Notes: generated from the letters alone by a model not told the origin. 36,881 nt of DNA from Plastoroseomonas hellenica (GCF_018129085.1 NZ_JAAGBB010000054.1:1-36881), one strand, 5' to 3'; positions 16,160-28,568 are shown, counted from the stretch's first letter. Numbers and translations: made by a program.

Positions 16160-16235
16160 TGGTGTGCCCGGTGGGATTCGAACCCACGACCCCAAGATTA
16201 AAAGTCTCGTGCTCTACCGACTGAGCTACGGGCAC
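16160..16235 (-). tRNA. tRNA-Lys (anticodon TTT)
   Basis: The minus strand folds as a complete 76-nt tRNA: acceptor stem GTGCCCG/CGGGCAC, D-arm with AGCTCAGTCGGTAGAGC, anticodon loop CTTTTAA giving anticodon TTT, and T-arm with GGTTCGAATCC. Discriminator A and the CCA end are encoded. The 3' end faces the DUF4157 gene, a common arrangement for insertions at tRNA genes, although no integrase or duplicated 3' end was found. Confidence 0.98.
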
Positions 16236-16245
16236 GCGCGCGGGG

Positions 16246-16273
16246 CTTATGTCATCCCCACGCCATGTTTCAA
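16246..16273 (-). promoter_or_regulatory. Sigma-70-type promoter of tRNA-Lys
   Basis: On the minus strand, TTGAAA (16273-16268; 5 of 6 to TTGACA) is followed after 16 nt by CATAAG (16251-16246; 4 of 6). A GC-only discriminator then runs to the tRNA 5' end at 16235. The GC-rich discriminator is typical of stringently controlled stable-RNA promoters. The -35 element touches the edge of the structured repeat at 16273-16404. Confidence 0.5.
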
Positions 16274-16404
16274 AGCCTCATACCAGTGAACCCTCAGACG
16301 CCGGGCGGGGCACATTCGTGCCCCTTGGCTTCGCCGGACTGCCGGCGGGCCGCGTTCGCGGCCTCGGGCCGGTCAAGCGACCGGCCCGCTTGGTATGAGA
16401 GGCT
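16273..16404 (-). repeat. Structured repeat, copy A (downstream of the ppi gene)
   Basis: Imperfect terminal inverted repeats (AGCCTCATACCA versus TGGTATGAGAGGCT) enclose four hairpins: 16307-16324 (7 bp), 16332-16347 (6 bp), 16348-16363 (7 bp) and 16366-16387 (9 bp). The core 16332-16389 matches 20340-20396 at 51 of 58 positions in the same orientation, and both copies share CCTCAGACGC at the distal end. Differences fall in loops or turn a G-C pair into G-U, which suggests conserved RNA structure. Confidence 0.75.
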
Positions 16405-16423
16405 CAACGGGCGCCCTGTTTGG

Positions 16424-16445
16424 CGGACGTCCTAACGGACGTCCG
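16424..16445 (-). terminator. Hairpin enclosing the ppi stop codon
   Basis: A 9-bp perfect stem CGGACGTCC/GGACGTCCG with a 4-nt loop. The TAG stop of the cyclophilin gene (16434-16432) spans the loop and stem edge. It is the first structure met by transcripts leaving the gyrA-coaD-ppi operon. There is no T-tract. Confidence 0.45.
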
Positions 16446-17007
16446 CGGCAACCTTCATGCTGCGGATGCGGTCCGGATCCCGGACCATGCCGCTCTGCCC
16501 GGCGCCGCGCTTGATCTTGTCCACGGCATCCATGCCGGCGGTGACCCGCCCCCAGATCGTGTACTGGCCATCGAGCGAGGAGGCCGGCGCGAACATGATG
16601 AAGAACTGGCTGTTGGCGCTGTTCGGATTCTGGGTCCGCGCCATGCCACAGGTGCCGCGCACGAAGCGGGCGCGCGACGGCGCCGAGAACTCCGCCGTCA
16701 GGTCCGGCAGGTCGGAGCCGCCGGTGCCGGTGCCCGTCGGGTCGCCGCCCTGGGCCATGAAGCCTTCGATCACGCGGTGGAACGGCGTGTTGTCGTAGAA
16801 GCCGCGGCGGGCCAGGACCTTGATGCGCTCGACATGCTGCGGCGCGAGGTCCGGCAGGAGCTGGATGGTCACGCGGCCATCCTTCAACTCCAGATAGAGG
16901 GTGTTCTCGAGGTCCGGAGCGCCCTGCGCTTCAGCGTTCTCGGTTTCGGACATGACGGCTCCGGTTGCAAGAAGGGTGGTGGTGGCAAGGAAGCTGCGGC
17001 GTTGCAT
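16432..17007 (-). CDS. Cyclophilin-type peptidyl-prolyl cis-trans isomerase
   Basis: Catalyses proline isomerisation during protein folding. The cyclophilin core shows FYDNTPFHRVIEGFMAQGGDPTGTGTGG (key Phe-His-Arg and Gln-Gly-Gly-Asp), MARTQNPNSANSQFFIM and GRVTAGMDAVDKI. I chose the ATG at 17007, eight bases after a GGAG, over the GTG at 17016. This start gives a twin-arginine-like leader MQRRSFLATTTLLATGAVM, so the protein may be exported. An internal ATG (MSETENAEAQG) would give a cytoplasmic form. The gene lies five bases after the coaD stop, in one operon with gyrA. Confidence 0.92.
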   Translation of the reverse strand: MQRRSFLATTTLLATGAVMSETENAEAQGAPDLENTLYLELKDGRVTIQLLPDLAPQHVERIKVLARRGFYDNTPFHRVIEGFMAQGGDPTGTGTGGSDLPDLTAEFSAPSRARFVRGTCGMARTQNPNSANSQFFIMFAPASSLDGQYTIWGRVTAGMDAVDKIKRGAGQSGMVRDPDRIRSMKVAADVR

Positions 17008-17012
17008 CGGGT

Positions 17013-17517
17013 TCACTCCGCGGAAGAGGAGCGCACGCGGGCCAGCGTGCGCTCGAGCGTCAGCTTGGGCACGAAGCTGGTGATGTCACCGCCGAGCCGC
17101 GCGATCTCCTTCACGAATCGCGAGGAGATGAACTGGTGCGTCTCGGAGGCCATCAGGAACACCGTCTCGATCTCTGGATCGAGGCGGCGGTTCATGCCGG
17201 TCATCTGGAACTCGTAGTCGAAATCGGTCACGGCGCGCAGGCCGCGCACGATCATCCCGGCGCCGACCTCCCGCGCGAAAGCGACCAGCAGCCCTTCGAA
17301 GGGCCGCACCTCCACCACGCAGCCGGTACGCTCCCCGATCGAAGCGGTCTCGGCCCGCACCAGCTCGACGCGCTCCTCCAGTGGGAACAGCGGCCCCTTG
17401 CCGGTGTTGATCGCGACGCCGATCACCAGGCGCGAACAGATGCGCGCCGCGCGCGTGATGACGTCGAGATGCCCGTTCGTCACCGGGTCGAAGGTGCCCG
17501 GATACAGACCCACGAAC

Positions 17518-17525
<8 letters not shown>
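17013..17525 (-). CDS. coaD: Phosphopantetheine adenylyltransferase
   Basis: Fourth step of coenzyme A synthesis: 4'-phosphopantetheine plus ATP gives dephospho-CoA. The nucleotidyltransferase motif [10 protein letters not shown] is at residues 9-18; [16 protein letters not shown] and the C-terminal [10 protein letters not shown] match the family. The ATG at 17525 overlaps the gyrA stop by eight bases, which makes translational coupling likely; the open frame upstream of it lies inside gyrA and is not coding. 170 residues is a normal length. The gyrA-coaD-ppi order is usual in Alphaproteobacteria. Confidence 0.96.
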
Positions 17526-20259
<2,734 letters not shown>

Positions 20260-20288
20260 TCTGTGTCCTTAAGCCGTACCAAATGAAT

Positions 20289-20400
20289 GGCATTGATCGG
20301 AGTGATCAATGCCTCCTCAGACGCGTCACGCCGGACGCACGCCGAACCGCCGGCGGGCCGCATTCGTGGCCTCGGCCGGTCTGGCGACCGGCCCGCCCGT
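20289..20400 (-). repeat. Structured repeat, copy B (between ssb and gyrA)
   Basis: Related to copy A at 16273-16404. The core 20340-20396 keeps the same two main hairpins (GGCCGC/GTGGCC, and GGCCGGTC/GACCGGCC with a changed loop) and the distal word CCTCAGACGC (20315-20324). It carries an extra 10-bp hairpin GGCATTGATC/GATCAATGCC (20289-20313) nearest gyrA and lacks copy A's 7-bp hairpin. It fills almost the whole ssb-gyrA gap, so it is transcribed as the gyrA leader or ssb trailer. Confidence 0.75.
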
Positions 20401-20401
20401 A

Positions 20402-20932
20402 TCAGAAGGGGATCTCGTCGTCCAGATCGCTGCCCCGGGCCGGCTTGGCGGCACCGCCACCGGAACGCGCCGCGCCGCCACCGCTGTCCCAGCCGCCGCC
20501 GCTCCGCGCGCCGCCACCGCCGCCGGAAGACCGCTCAGGGCGCTCCGAATAGCCGCCGCCCTCGCCTGCGTCACCCCCGGCACCGCCGCGACCGCCGATG
20601 AGCTGCAGCTCGCCCCGGAACTGGCGCAATACGATTTCAGTTGTGTAACGGTCTGCGCCGGTCTGGTCCTGCCATTTGCGGGTCTCGATCTGGCCTTCGA
20701 TGTAGACCTCGCTGCCTTTGCGCAGGTACTTCTCGGCCACTTCGCCCAGGCGCTCGTTGAAGATGGCCACCGCGTGCCACTCCGTGCGCTCCTGCTGGAC
20801 GCCTTCGCGGTCCTTGTAGCGTTCGGACGTCGCGATCCGCAGATTCACGACCTTGCCGCCATTCTGGAAATTCCGCGACTCCGGGTCCTTCCCGAGCCGC
20901 CCCAGAATGATCACCTTGTTGATCCCAGCCAT
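20402..20932 (-). CDS. ssb: Single-stranded DNA-binding protein
   Basis: Protects single-stranded DNA and recruits repair and replication proteins through its C-terminal tip. It has the OB-fold start [25 protein letters not shown]-type [10 protein letters not shown], and [24 protein letters not shown] Gly/Ser/Ala-rich linker follows, and the acidic end DLDDEIPF binds partners. The ATG at 20932 gives the conserved N-terminus; the frame is open a little further upstream without homology. 176 residues is normal. It is divergent from uvrA with a 192-nt shared upstream region. Confidence 0.97.
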   Translation of the reverse strand: MAGINKVIILGRLGKDPESRNFQNGGKVVNLRIATSERYKDREGVQQERTEWHAVAIFNERLGEVAEKYLRKGSEVYIEGQIETRKWQDQTGADRYTTEIVLRQFRGELQLIGGRGGAGGDAGEGGGYSERPERSSGGGGGARSGGGWDSGGGAARSGGGAAKPARGSDLDDEIPF

Positions 20933-21074
20933 GGCCGTCCGAATCTCCGTCAATCAGCGTTGACATTACCCTGTCATGGCGCGCGGAACCACCCCGGGCT
21001 CAGCAATGCTCACGGCGCCGGGAGGACCCCGGATGGGTCTTCCCAAGCCGCCTGCTGCGCCGCATATATGGGGA

Positions 21075-21089
21075 GAACATCCCTGGAAC
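21075..21089 (+). promoter_or_regulatory. LexA (SOS) box upstream of uvrA
   Basis: GAAC-ATCCCTG-GAAC is a perfect match to the GAAC-N7-GAAC direct repeat recognised by LexA in Alphaproteobacteria. It lies 35 nt before the uvrA start and just after a CATATATGG stretch that could be the -10 region, where bound LexA would block transcription. Confidence 0.8.
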
Positions 21090-21124
21090 ACCAGCGCCTC
21101 CTCCCCGCGCTGCGGAGCCACCGA

Positions 21125-24002
<2,878 letters not shown>

Positions 24003-24007
<5 letters not shown>

Positions 24008-24077
24008 TGGGGCGCGCGCAGTTCATGTTCGCCTGATCAGGCGCGCCCGATCGGTTTGGACTGATCAGGCGCGCCCG
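24003..24077. repeat. Short tandem repeat at the 3' end of uvrA
   Basis: CTGATCAGGCGCGCCCG occurs at 24033-24049 and again at 24061-24077, 28 bases apart. A degenerate copy, CCTGATGGGGCGCGCGC, begins at 24003 and includes the uvrA stop codon. Each full copy starts with the palindrome CTGATCAG. It looks like tandem duplication of the uvrA tail. Confidence 0.6.
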
Positions 24078-24086
24078 GGATCGGCG

Positions 24087-24290
24087 TCAGCGGTAATAGC
24101 CCCGGCCGTAGCCCCGGCCATAACCATAGCCGTCGCGGTACACGTAGTTCCGCGGCGGGCCGTAATCCCGGTAGTAGCCGCCACCGCCATAATAGCCGTG
24201 GTGGCGGTGGCCGACCGGATAGGCGACGCAGGCCGAAAGGCCGATCGCGGCGGTGGCGATCACGGCAAGGCGGATCAGGGGGTTCCGCAT
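24087..24290 (-). CDS. Small Tyr/Gly-rich lipoprotein
   Basis: A 67-residue putative outer- or inner-membrane lipoprotein. The signal MRNPLIRLAVIATAAIGLSAC ends in a good lipobox (LSAC, Cys21). The mature part is rich in Tyr, Gly, Arg and His, with YGYGRGYGRGYY-like repeats at the end. Such short low-complexity lipoproteins are common in Alphaproteobacteria and have no assigned role. The ATG at 24290 has GGAGAT seven bases upstream; the open frame before it is not supported. It is convergent with uvrA. Confidence 0.75.
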   Translation of the reverse strand: MRNPLIRLAVIATAAIGLSACVAYPVGHRHHGYYGGGGYYRDYGPPRNYVYRDGYGYGRGYGRGYYR

Positions 24291-24496
24291 GTTGGCGATC
24301 TCCTCATCTGGTGCCGACACGTTCCCGTAGCCGGCACGATGAAGAATAACGCCGCCGACATGGCGGGCGTCGGGCCCTCACGCGGCATCGTGAAGGCAGA
24401 TGCGTCGGGTTTCGGCCGCAATCGGCCTTAGCCGGAGCGGTTTCCGCTGCGCCCGCTTAAGTCGCCCCCGATTGGTTTGTCTTGCGAGCATCTTCA

Positions 24497-24524
24497 CCCG
24501 TTCAAGCGATGCCGCTTGAACGGG
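24497..24524 (-). terminator. 12-bp perfect hairpin after the 24536 gene
   Basis: CCCGTTCAAGCG/CGCTTGAACGGG with the 4-nt loop ATGC begins 12 nt after the stop of the minus-strand membrane-protein gene. No T-run follows. The rest of the 24321-24535 gap holds no gene that I can see. Confidence 0.55.
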
Positions 24525-24535
24525 ATCTGCTCTGC

Positions 24536-25324
24536 TCAGCCTTCGCGGGCGCGCTTCACTGCGGCCCGCTCGTGGTCGGTCAGCTCCACCCGCCGCAGCT
24601 TCTCATCGAGCGGGAAGGCCTCGCCGCCGGAGGCCGGTCGCAGCCCGAGCACCACCCCATCCTGATCGGGGCCAAGTCCGAACAGCTTGGTGCGCTGCGG
24701 CACCGTCCAGGCGTAGCTGTGGCCAGCCGCATCGGCCACCACCGTGGTGTTGTTGTTGCGGGAGACGAGGTGCAGCGGCACCGGCTCCAGCGCCTGGCCG
24801 GAGATCGCCGCCAGCCGTCGGCGCTCGGCCCCCTGGCTGCGCACGTAGCGGTACAGACCGAAGGGAATCGCGAGGGCCAGCAGCGCGAAGAGCGCCAGCG
24901 TCACGATCCGGTGCCAGATGCGGTCCAGCCCGACATCGGTCGTCAGCACCTCCGGCCGTTCCGGATCGCCCATCACCTGCACGGTCCAGTTGCCGACATG
25001 GAAGTCGATGAAGAGCTGCTCGATCTGCCGGCGCACTTCGCCGTTCTTGCCGCGTGTCACGAGCGTCGCCGAGCAGTCGTGCAGGATCGCCACCTTGGAG
25101 CGGCACCGCCCGTCCACCACGCGTGCCATCGACACCGGCTGCGCGCGATTGCGCATCTGGAAGTCGTCGACCACCCCGGGTGCGAGTGAGATGCCGATCC
25201 AGGCAAAGATGCCGGCGCCGGCGCCGAGGCCGAGTACCACCAGCAGCCAGCCGCGCCAGGCACCCATATAGGGCTTGAGCGCCAAGGGCCGCCGCGGCAG
25301 CGCGGCGCGGATCCGCTCGATCAT
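24536..25324 (-). CDS. Membrane protein of unknown function with an extracytoplasmic domain
   Basis: Not recognised. The 262 residues comprise a cytoplasmic basic start, helix 1 (about 24-46), a domain of about 80 residues between helices (with Cys74 and Cys84 in RCRSKVAILHDC, which could pair), helix 2 near residues 140-162 (IVTLALFALLALAIPFGLYRYV), and a C-terminal domain rich in beta-type sequence (TTVVADAAGHSYAWTVPQRTKLFGL). The plan suggests a sensor or envelope-stress-type protein, but no known motif is seen. It lies 87 nt downstream of the squalene-synthase-like gene on the same strand. A strong hairpin follows. Confidence 0.72.
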   Translation of the reverse strand: MIERIRAALPRRPLALKPYMGAWRGWLLVVLGLGAGAGIFAWIGISLAPGVVDDFQMRNRAQPVSMARVVDGRCRSKVAILHDCSATLVTRGKNGEVRRQIEQLFIDFHVGNWTVQVMGDPERPEVLTTDVGLDRIWHRIVTLALFALLALAIPFGLYRYVRSQGAERRRLAAISGQALEPVPLHLVSRNNNTTVVADAAGHSYAWTVPQRTKLFGLGPDQDGVVLGLRPASGGEAFPLDEKLRRVELTDHERAAVKRAREG

Positions 25325-25411
25325 GGCCGCATGACCGCGACGGACATCAGGACAGGCTGCATGGCGACTCCTCTCTCATGCGATCTGCTCGCAAGCGCAA
25401 TGGAAAGCCGC

Positions 25412-26236
25412 TCATACACGCCCACGCAATCCCGCCATGATGACGGAAGCGCGAGCGGCCAGGCCGCGCGGCCCAGGCACCACCAGCGGATCGCCCGCCC
25501 GCCGCAGGTCACCTGCAGCCAGCACCGCCGGCAGCGCCGCCGCGATCGCGCTGCGGGGCAGCATCCGGCGTGCCTCGGCCCGCGCCTCCGCGAGCCGCGC
25601 CGCGCCCTCCTCCGCCATCGCACGCATCAGCGGCGCCGCCGCGCGCGGATCGGCGATCACCGCCTCCATGGAGAGCCCCGCCCCGGCCAGCGCATCGGCC
25701 GGCAGCAGGCAGCGGCCGCGCGCTGCCAGCCTGCCAACGCCGCGCAGCACGCCCCCCAGCCCATAGGCCGCGCCGAGCCTTTGCAGCAGCGCCAGCGCTT
25801 CGCCGCGAACGCCGAGCGCCCGTCCTGCCGCCACCGACCAGCCGCCGGCGGTGCCGCGCAGATAGGCGGTGAAGGCGCCGGCGCTCGGTATGCCCTCCTC
25901 GGCGGTCTCGGCCTCCCGCGCATCGGCCATCGCCAGCAGGTCGGCGGCGTCCAGCAGCCCCGCGCGGATCGCCGCGTGCAGCGGCTCCGCCACTTCATGC
26001 CGACGCGGTGGGCGGCCGTCGCGCGCCTCCTCCACCGCGTCGCGCCACCATTGCAGGCGGATCAGCGCCGCCATCGGGTTGCTCGCCGCCTCCCGCGCCC
26101 GCGCCAGCTCATGGTTGAAGCCGGTCAATGCAAAGAGCGCCTCCCGCTGCGCTGCGGGTGCGAAGAGCGTGGCGAGGAAGCGATCCGGATCAGCGGCGCG
26201 GACCAGGGCGACGATCGGAGAGAGCGGGGCGGCCAT
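25412..26236 (-). CDS. Squalene/phytoene synthase-fold protein, NDUFAF6-like
   Basis: A 274-residue all-alpha protein of the squalene/phytoene synthase superfamily. RLQWWRDAVEEARDG and the FALTGFNHELARAREAASNPM stretch match the alphaproteobacterial branch related to mitochondrial NDUFAF6, a complex I assembly factor. Where real prenyl synthases have an Asp-rich DxxxD in this helix, here it reads NHELARARE, so prenyl transferase activity is doubtful. The ATG at 26236 gives the family-like start; the longer open frame upstream overlaps sodB in antisense. In related genomes this gene usually follows yajC-secD-secF and an NDUFAF3-like gene; here sodB and a hairpin array separate it from yajC. 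Confidence 0.82.
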   Translation of the reverse strand: MAAPLSPIVALVRAADPDRFLATLFAPAAQREALFALTGFNHELARAREAASNPMAALIRLQWWRDAVEEARDGRPPRRHEVAEPLHAAIRAGLLDAADLLAMADAREAETAEEGIPSAGAFTAYLRGTAGGWSVAAGRALGVRGEALALLQRLGAAYGLGGVLRGVGRLAARGRCLLPADALAGAGLSMEAVIADPRAAAPLMRAMAEEGAARLAEARAEARRMLPRSAIAAALPAVLAAGDLRRAGDPLVVPGPRGLAARASVIMAGLRGRV

Positions 26237-26335
26237 GGCGACCGCATGAACCCCGCGTGCAACGCCGGCAAGGCCCGTTGACGCTGGCAGGGCCCGACCC
26301 CAAGGTCTGGGCCTACCGACCATCGGGAGAGACCC

Positions 26336-26974
26336 ATGCCCTTCACCCTGCCCTCGCTTCCCTATTCGACCTCCGCCCTCGCCGGCCAGGGCATGTGCCA
26401 GGAGACGCTGGAGCTCCATCACGGCAAGCACCACAACGCCTATGTCACGGCGCTGAACGGGCTGATCGAGAGCAAGGGCCTCGCCGGCAAGAGCCTCGAG
26501 ACCATCGTCGCCGAAGCCGGCAAGGCCGGTGCCGACGGCCTGCCGGTGCTGAACCAGGCCGGCCAGCACTACAACCACGTGCTGTTCTGGCAGGTGATGT
26601 CGCCGAAGGGCGGTGGCGACAGCCTGCCGGCCGCGCTCGCCGCCAAGATCGACAGCGACCTCGGCGGCCTCGCCGCCTTCAAGGAAGCCTTCAAGCAAGC
26701 GGGCGTCACCCAGTTCGGCTCCGGCTGGGCCTGGCTGATCATCGCGCCCGACGGCAAGCTGAAGGTGACGAAGACCCCGAACGGCGCCAACCCGATCTCG
26801 ACCGGCGAAGGCAAGCCGATCCTCGGCGTCGACGTGTGGGAGCACGCCTATTACCTCGATTTCCGCAACGTGCGCCCGAACTACCTCGACAACTTCCTGA
26901 CCAAGCTGGTCGACTGGGAAGTCGTCGCCGGCCTGCTCGACAAGGGCGGCCTGAGCAGCGGCCAAGCGGCCTGA
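26336..26974 (+). CDS. sodB: Superoxide dismutase [Fe]
   Basis: Cytoplasmic Fe/Mn-family dismutase converting superoxide to oxygen and hydrogen peroxide. Metal ligands are His28 (ELHHGKHH), His81 (QHYNHVLFW), Asp166 and His170 (DVWEHAY). Gln77 in AGQHYNH corresponds to E. coli FeSOD Gln69, which favours iron rather than manganese. Length is 212 residues, slightly long because of a small insertion near residues 60-70. It is divergent from the squalene-synthase-like gene with a 99-nt gap containing TTGACG (26278) as a possible -35. It is followed at once by a GC-rich hairpin. Confidence 0.96.
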   Translation: MPFTLPSLPYSTSALAGQGMCQETLELHHGKHHNAYVTALNGLIESKGLAGKSLETIVAEAGKAGADGLPVLNQAGQHYNHVLFWQVMSPKGGGDSLPAALAAKIDSDLGGLAAFKEAFKQAGVTQFGSGWAWLIIAPDGKLKVTKTPNGANPISTGEGKPILGVDVWEHAYYLDFRNVRPNYLDNFLTKLVDWEVVAGLLDKGGLSSGQAA

Positions 26975-26984
26975 GGTGGTGCCT

Positions 26985-27007
26985 CGGGAGGGGCGCTGCC
27001 CCTCCCG
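26985..27007 (+). terminator. Hairpin directly after sodB
   Basis: CGGGAGGGGC/GCCCCTCCCG forms a 10-bp stem with the loop GCT, ten bases after the sodB stop. It is followed by GAACCCTCCCTGCCAGGAGGC. The minus-strand hairpin after yajC (27198-27176) and its flank are closely similar, so the two genes face each other with related 3' elements. Confidence 0.6.
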
Positions 27008-27032
27008 AACCCTCCCTGCCAGGAGGCTTCCG

Positions 27033-27052
27033 CGTCGGCGTATACGCCGACG
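27033..27052. repeat. 20-nt perfect palindrome
   Basis: CGTCGGCGTATACGCCGACG is self-complementary over its full length. It is one of at least four inverted repeats packed between sodB and yajC. It could be a dimeric-protein site or a hairpin in RNA. Confidence 0.6.
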
Positions 27053-27069
27053 GACCTGCTTCACTTGGT

Positions 27070-27126
27070 GCCCTGATTGCGAAGCGGCGTCCGGCGATCT
27101 GCCGGACGCCGCTTCGCAATCAGGGC
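27070..27126. repeat. Long perfect inverted repeat (25-bp stem, 7-nt loop)
   Basis: Arms 27070-27094 and 27102-27126 are perfectly complementary and enclose CGATCTG. The arm begins GCCCTGATTGCGAAGCGGCG. It lies at the centre of the convergent sodB-yajC gap, flanked by smaller hairpins on both sides. It has no coding capacity. It could serve as a bidirectional terminator or be a mobile palindromic element; no flanking target duplication is evident. Confidence 0.8.
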
Positions 27127-27175
27127 CCTAAAAGTCACCCGGGTGCAGGGGCCTGTAGGCTCCTGCCGGGTGGGT

Positions 27176-27198
27176 CCGGGAGGGCAGAGCCCTCCCGG
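27176..27198 (-). terminator. Hairpin directly after yajC
   Basis: CCGGGAGGGC/GCCCTCCCGG forms a 10-bp stem with a 3-nt loop, 10 nt past the yajC stop on the minus strand. A second hairpin (CACCCG...CGGGTG with an inner GCAGG/CCTGC stem) follows at 27172-27137. It is similar to the sodB 3' element in inverted orientation. Confidence 0.6.
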
Positions 27199-27208
27199 GG
27201 AACTACCC

Positions 27209-27544
27209 TCAGCCCTTGTCGTTCGCCGCCTGGGGGCGGATCACGCTGCCGATCGTGCCGCGCACCAGGGTGATCTTCACGCCCGGGGCGATTTCCGCCT
27301 CGATCTCGTCCGAGCCTTCGGTGACCTTGCCGATGGTGGCGACGATGCCGCCGGCGGTCACCACCTTGTCGCCACGCTTGATCTGCGAAAGCATCGCGCG
27401 GTGATCCTTCATCTTCTTCTGCTGCGGGCGGATCAGCAGGAAGTAGAAGACGACGAAGATCAGGATCAGCGGCGCGAGCTGCATGACCATGCCGGTGGCG
27501 CCACCGGCGGCGGCATCCTGGGCATAAGCGGTCGAGATCCACAT
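27209..27544 (-). CDS. yajC: Preprotein translocase subunit YajC
   Basis: Small inner-membrane accessory protein of the Sec holotranslocon, acting with SecD and SecF. The 111-residue product has one N-terminal helix (MQLAPLILIFVVFYFLLIRPQQKKMKDH; the IRPQQKK junction is the family hallmark). A small soluble domain with GDKVVTAGGIVATIGKV follows. The ATG at 27544 gives the conserved start; the frame is open upstream without homology. secD and secF, which normally follow yajC, are not present in the window: the gene ends against the hairpin array and convergent sodB. Confidence 0.94.
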   Translation of the reverse strand: MWISTAYAQDAAAGGATGMVMQLAPLILIFVVFYFLLIRPQQKKMKDHRAMLSQIKRGDKVVTAGGIVATIGKVTEGSDEIEAEIAPGVKITLVRGTIGSVIRPQAANDKG

Positions 27545-27663
27545 GGGGCTTGGGCTCCGTGTCGGCGCACCGGCTTGCGCGTGGCGCGGATTGCTAGTGA
27601 AACAGGCGCCGCAACCTAGCTTCCGCCCCCCGCGCGTCAAGGGCGGCCACCTTACGGACTGGA

Positions 27664-28527
27664 ATGATGGACGAAACCCTTCTCCCTGCGCTGCTCCGCA
27701 TCGCCGAGGCGCTGGAGCGCATCGCCCCCCCGGCGCCACCCGCCCCGGACCTCACGGCGGCTGACGCCTTCGTCTGGCACCCCGCGCCCATTCCGTGCCT
27801 CGTCCCGGTCCCCCGCGTCGCCGCCGTCGGCATGGAGTTGCTGCAGGGCGTCGAACGCCAGCGGGAGCTGGTGCTGGAGAACACACTCCGCTTCGCGCGC
27901 GGCCTGCCGGCCAACAACGCGATGCTCTGGGGCGCGCGCGGCATGGGCAAATCCTCACTGGTGAAGGCCGCGCATGCCGAGGCGAACCGCGCCCATCCAG
28001 GGTCGCTCGCGCTCATCGAGATCCATCGCGAGGACATCCGCACCTTGCCGGAACTGCTGAACGTCCTGCGCCCGCAGCCGCGCCACTGCCTGGTGTTCTG
28101 CGATGACCTGTCCTTCGAGAAGGAGGACCAGGACTACAAGGCGCTGAAATCCGTGCTCGATGGCGGCATCGAGGGGCGGCCGCAGAACGTGCTGTTCTAC
28201 GCGACCTCCAACCGCCGCCACCTGATGCCACGCGACATGATGGAGAATGAGCGCAGCACCGCCATCAACCCGGGCGAGGCCGTGGAGGAGAAGGTCTCCC
28301 TCTCCGACCGCTTCGGCCTCTGGATCGGTTTCCACAATTGCGACCAGCCGACCTTCTTCGCGATGGTCGAAGGCTATGCAGCGGAGTTCAAGCTGCCGAT
28401 CGAGAAGGACGCGCTGCGCGCCGCCGCCGTCGAATGGAGCGTGACGCGCGGCGGCCGCTCCGGGCGCGTCGCCTGGCAATTCGTGCAGGACCTGGCGGGC
28501 AGGCTCGGCGTGAAGATCGCCGCATGA
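27664..28527 (+). CDS. DUF815 family ATPase
   Basis: A 287-residue AAA-type ATPase of the DUF815 family, widespread in Alphaproteobacteria, function not established. It has Walker A GARGMGKSS (residues 90-98), Walker B LVFCDDLSF, sensor-like NVLFYATSNRRHLMP, and the family stretch LSDRFGLWIGFHNCDQ. A Pro-rich linker lies near residues 20-30. Two adjacent ATGs (27664 and 27667) are possible starts. In related genomes it lies next to yajC in the same direction; here yajC is divergent across a 119-nt gap. The metallo-hydrolase gene follows on the same strand. Confidence 0.92.
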   Translation: MMDETLLPALLRIAEALERIAPPAPPAPDLTAADAFVWHPAPIPCLVPVPRVAAVGMELLQGVERQRELVLENTLRFARGLPANNAMLWGARGMGKSSLVKAAHAEANRAHPGSLALIEIHREDIRTLPELLNVLRPQPRHCLVFCDDLSFEKEDQDYKALKSVLDGGIEGRPQNVLFYATSNRRHLMPRDMMENERSTAINPGEAVEEKVSLSDRFGLWIGFHNCDQPTFFAMVEGYAAEFKLPIEKDALRAAAVEWSVTRGGRSGRVAWQFVQDLAGRLGVKIAA

Positions 28528-28568
28528 TCACGCCAGGAGCGTGCCTTCGGCATGACCCGCCTGAGGGA

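Noticed and set aside
20960-20990. TTGACA on the plus strand between ssb and uvrA as a uvrA -35 box
   Set aside because: No acceptable -10 hexamer lies 16-18 bases downstream; the CATATATGG region beside the SOS box is a better candidate for the promoter.
24087-24130. Tyr/Gly codon repeats at the end of the small lipoprotein as a CRISPR-like array
   Set aside because: The units are short codon-level repeats within a coding frame, with no spacers and no cas genes nearby.
25412-27064. A 550-codon frame joining the squalene-synthase-like gene to sequence opposite sodB
   Set aside because: The N-terminal 276 codons are antisense to sodB and lack homology; the ATG at 26236 gives the family-typical protein.
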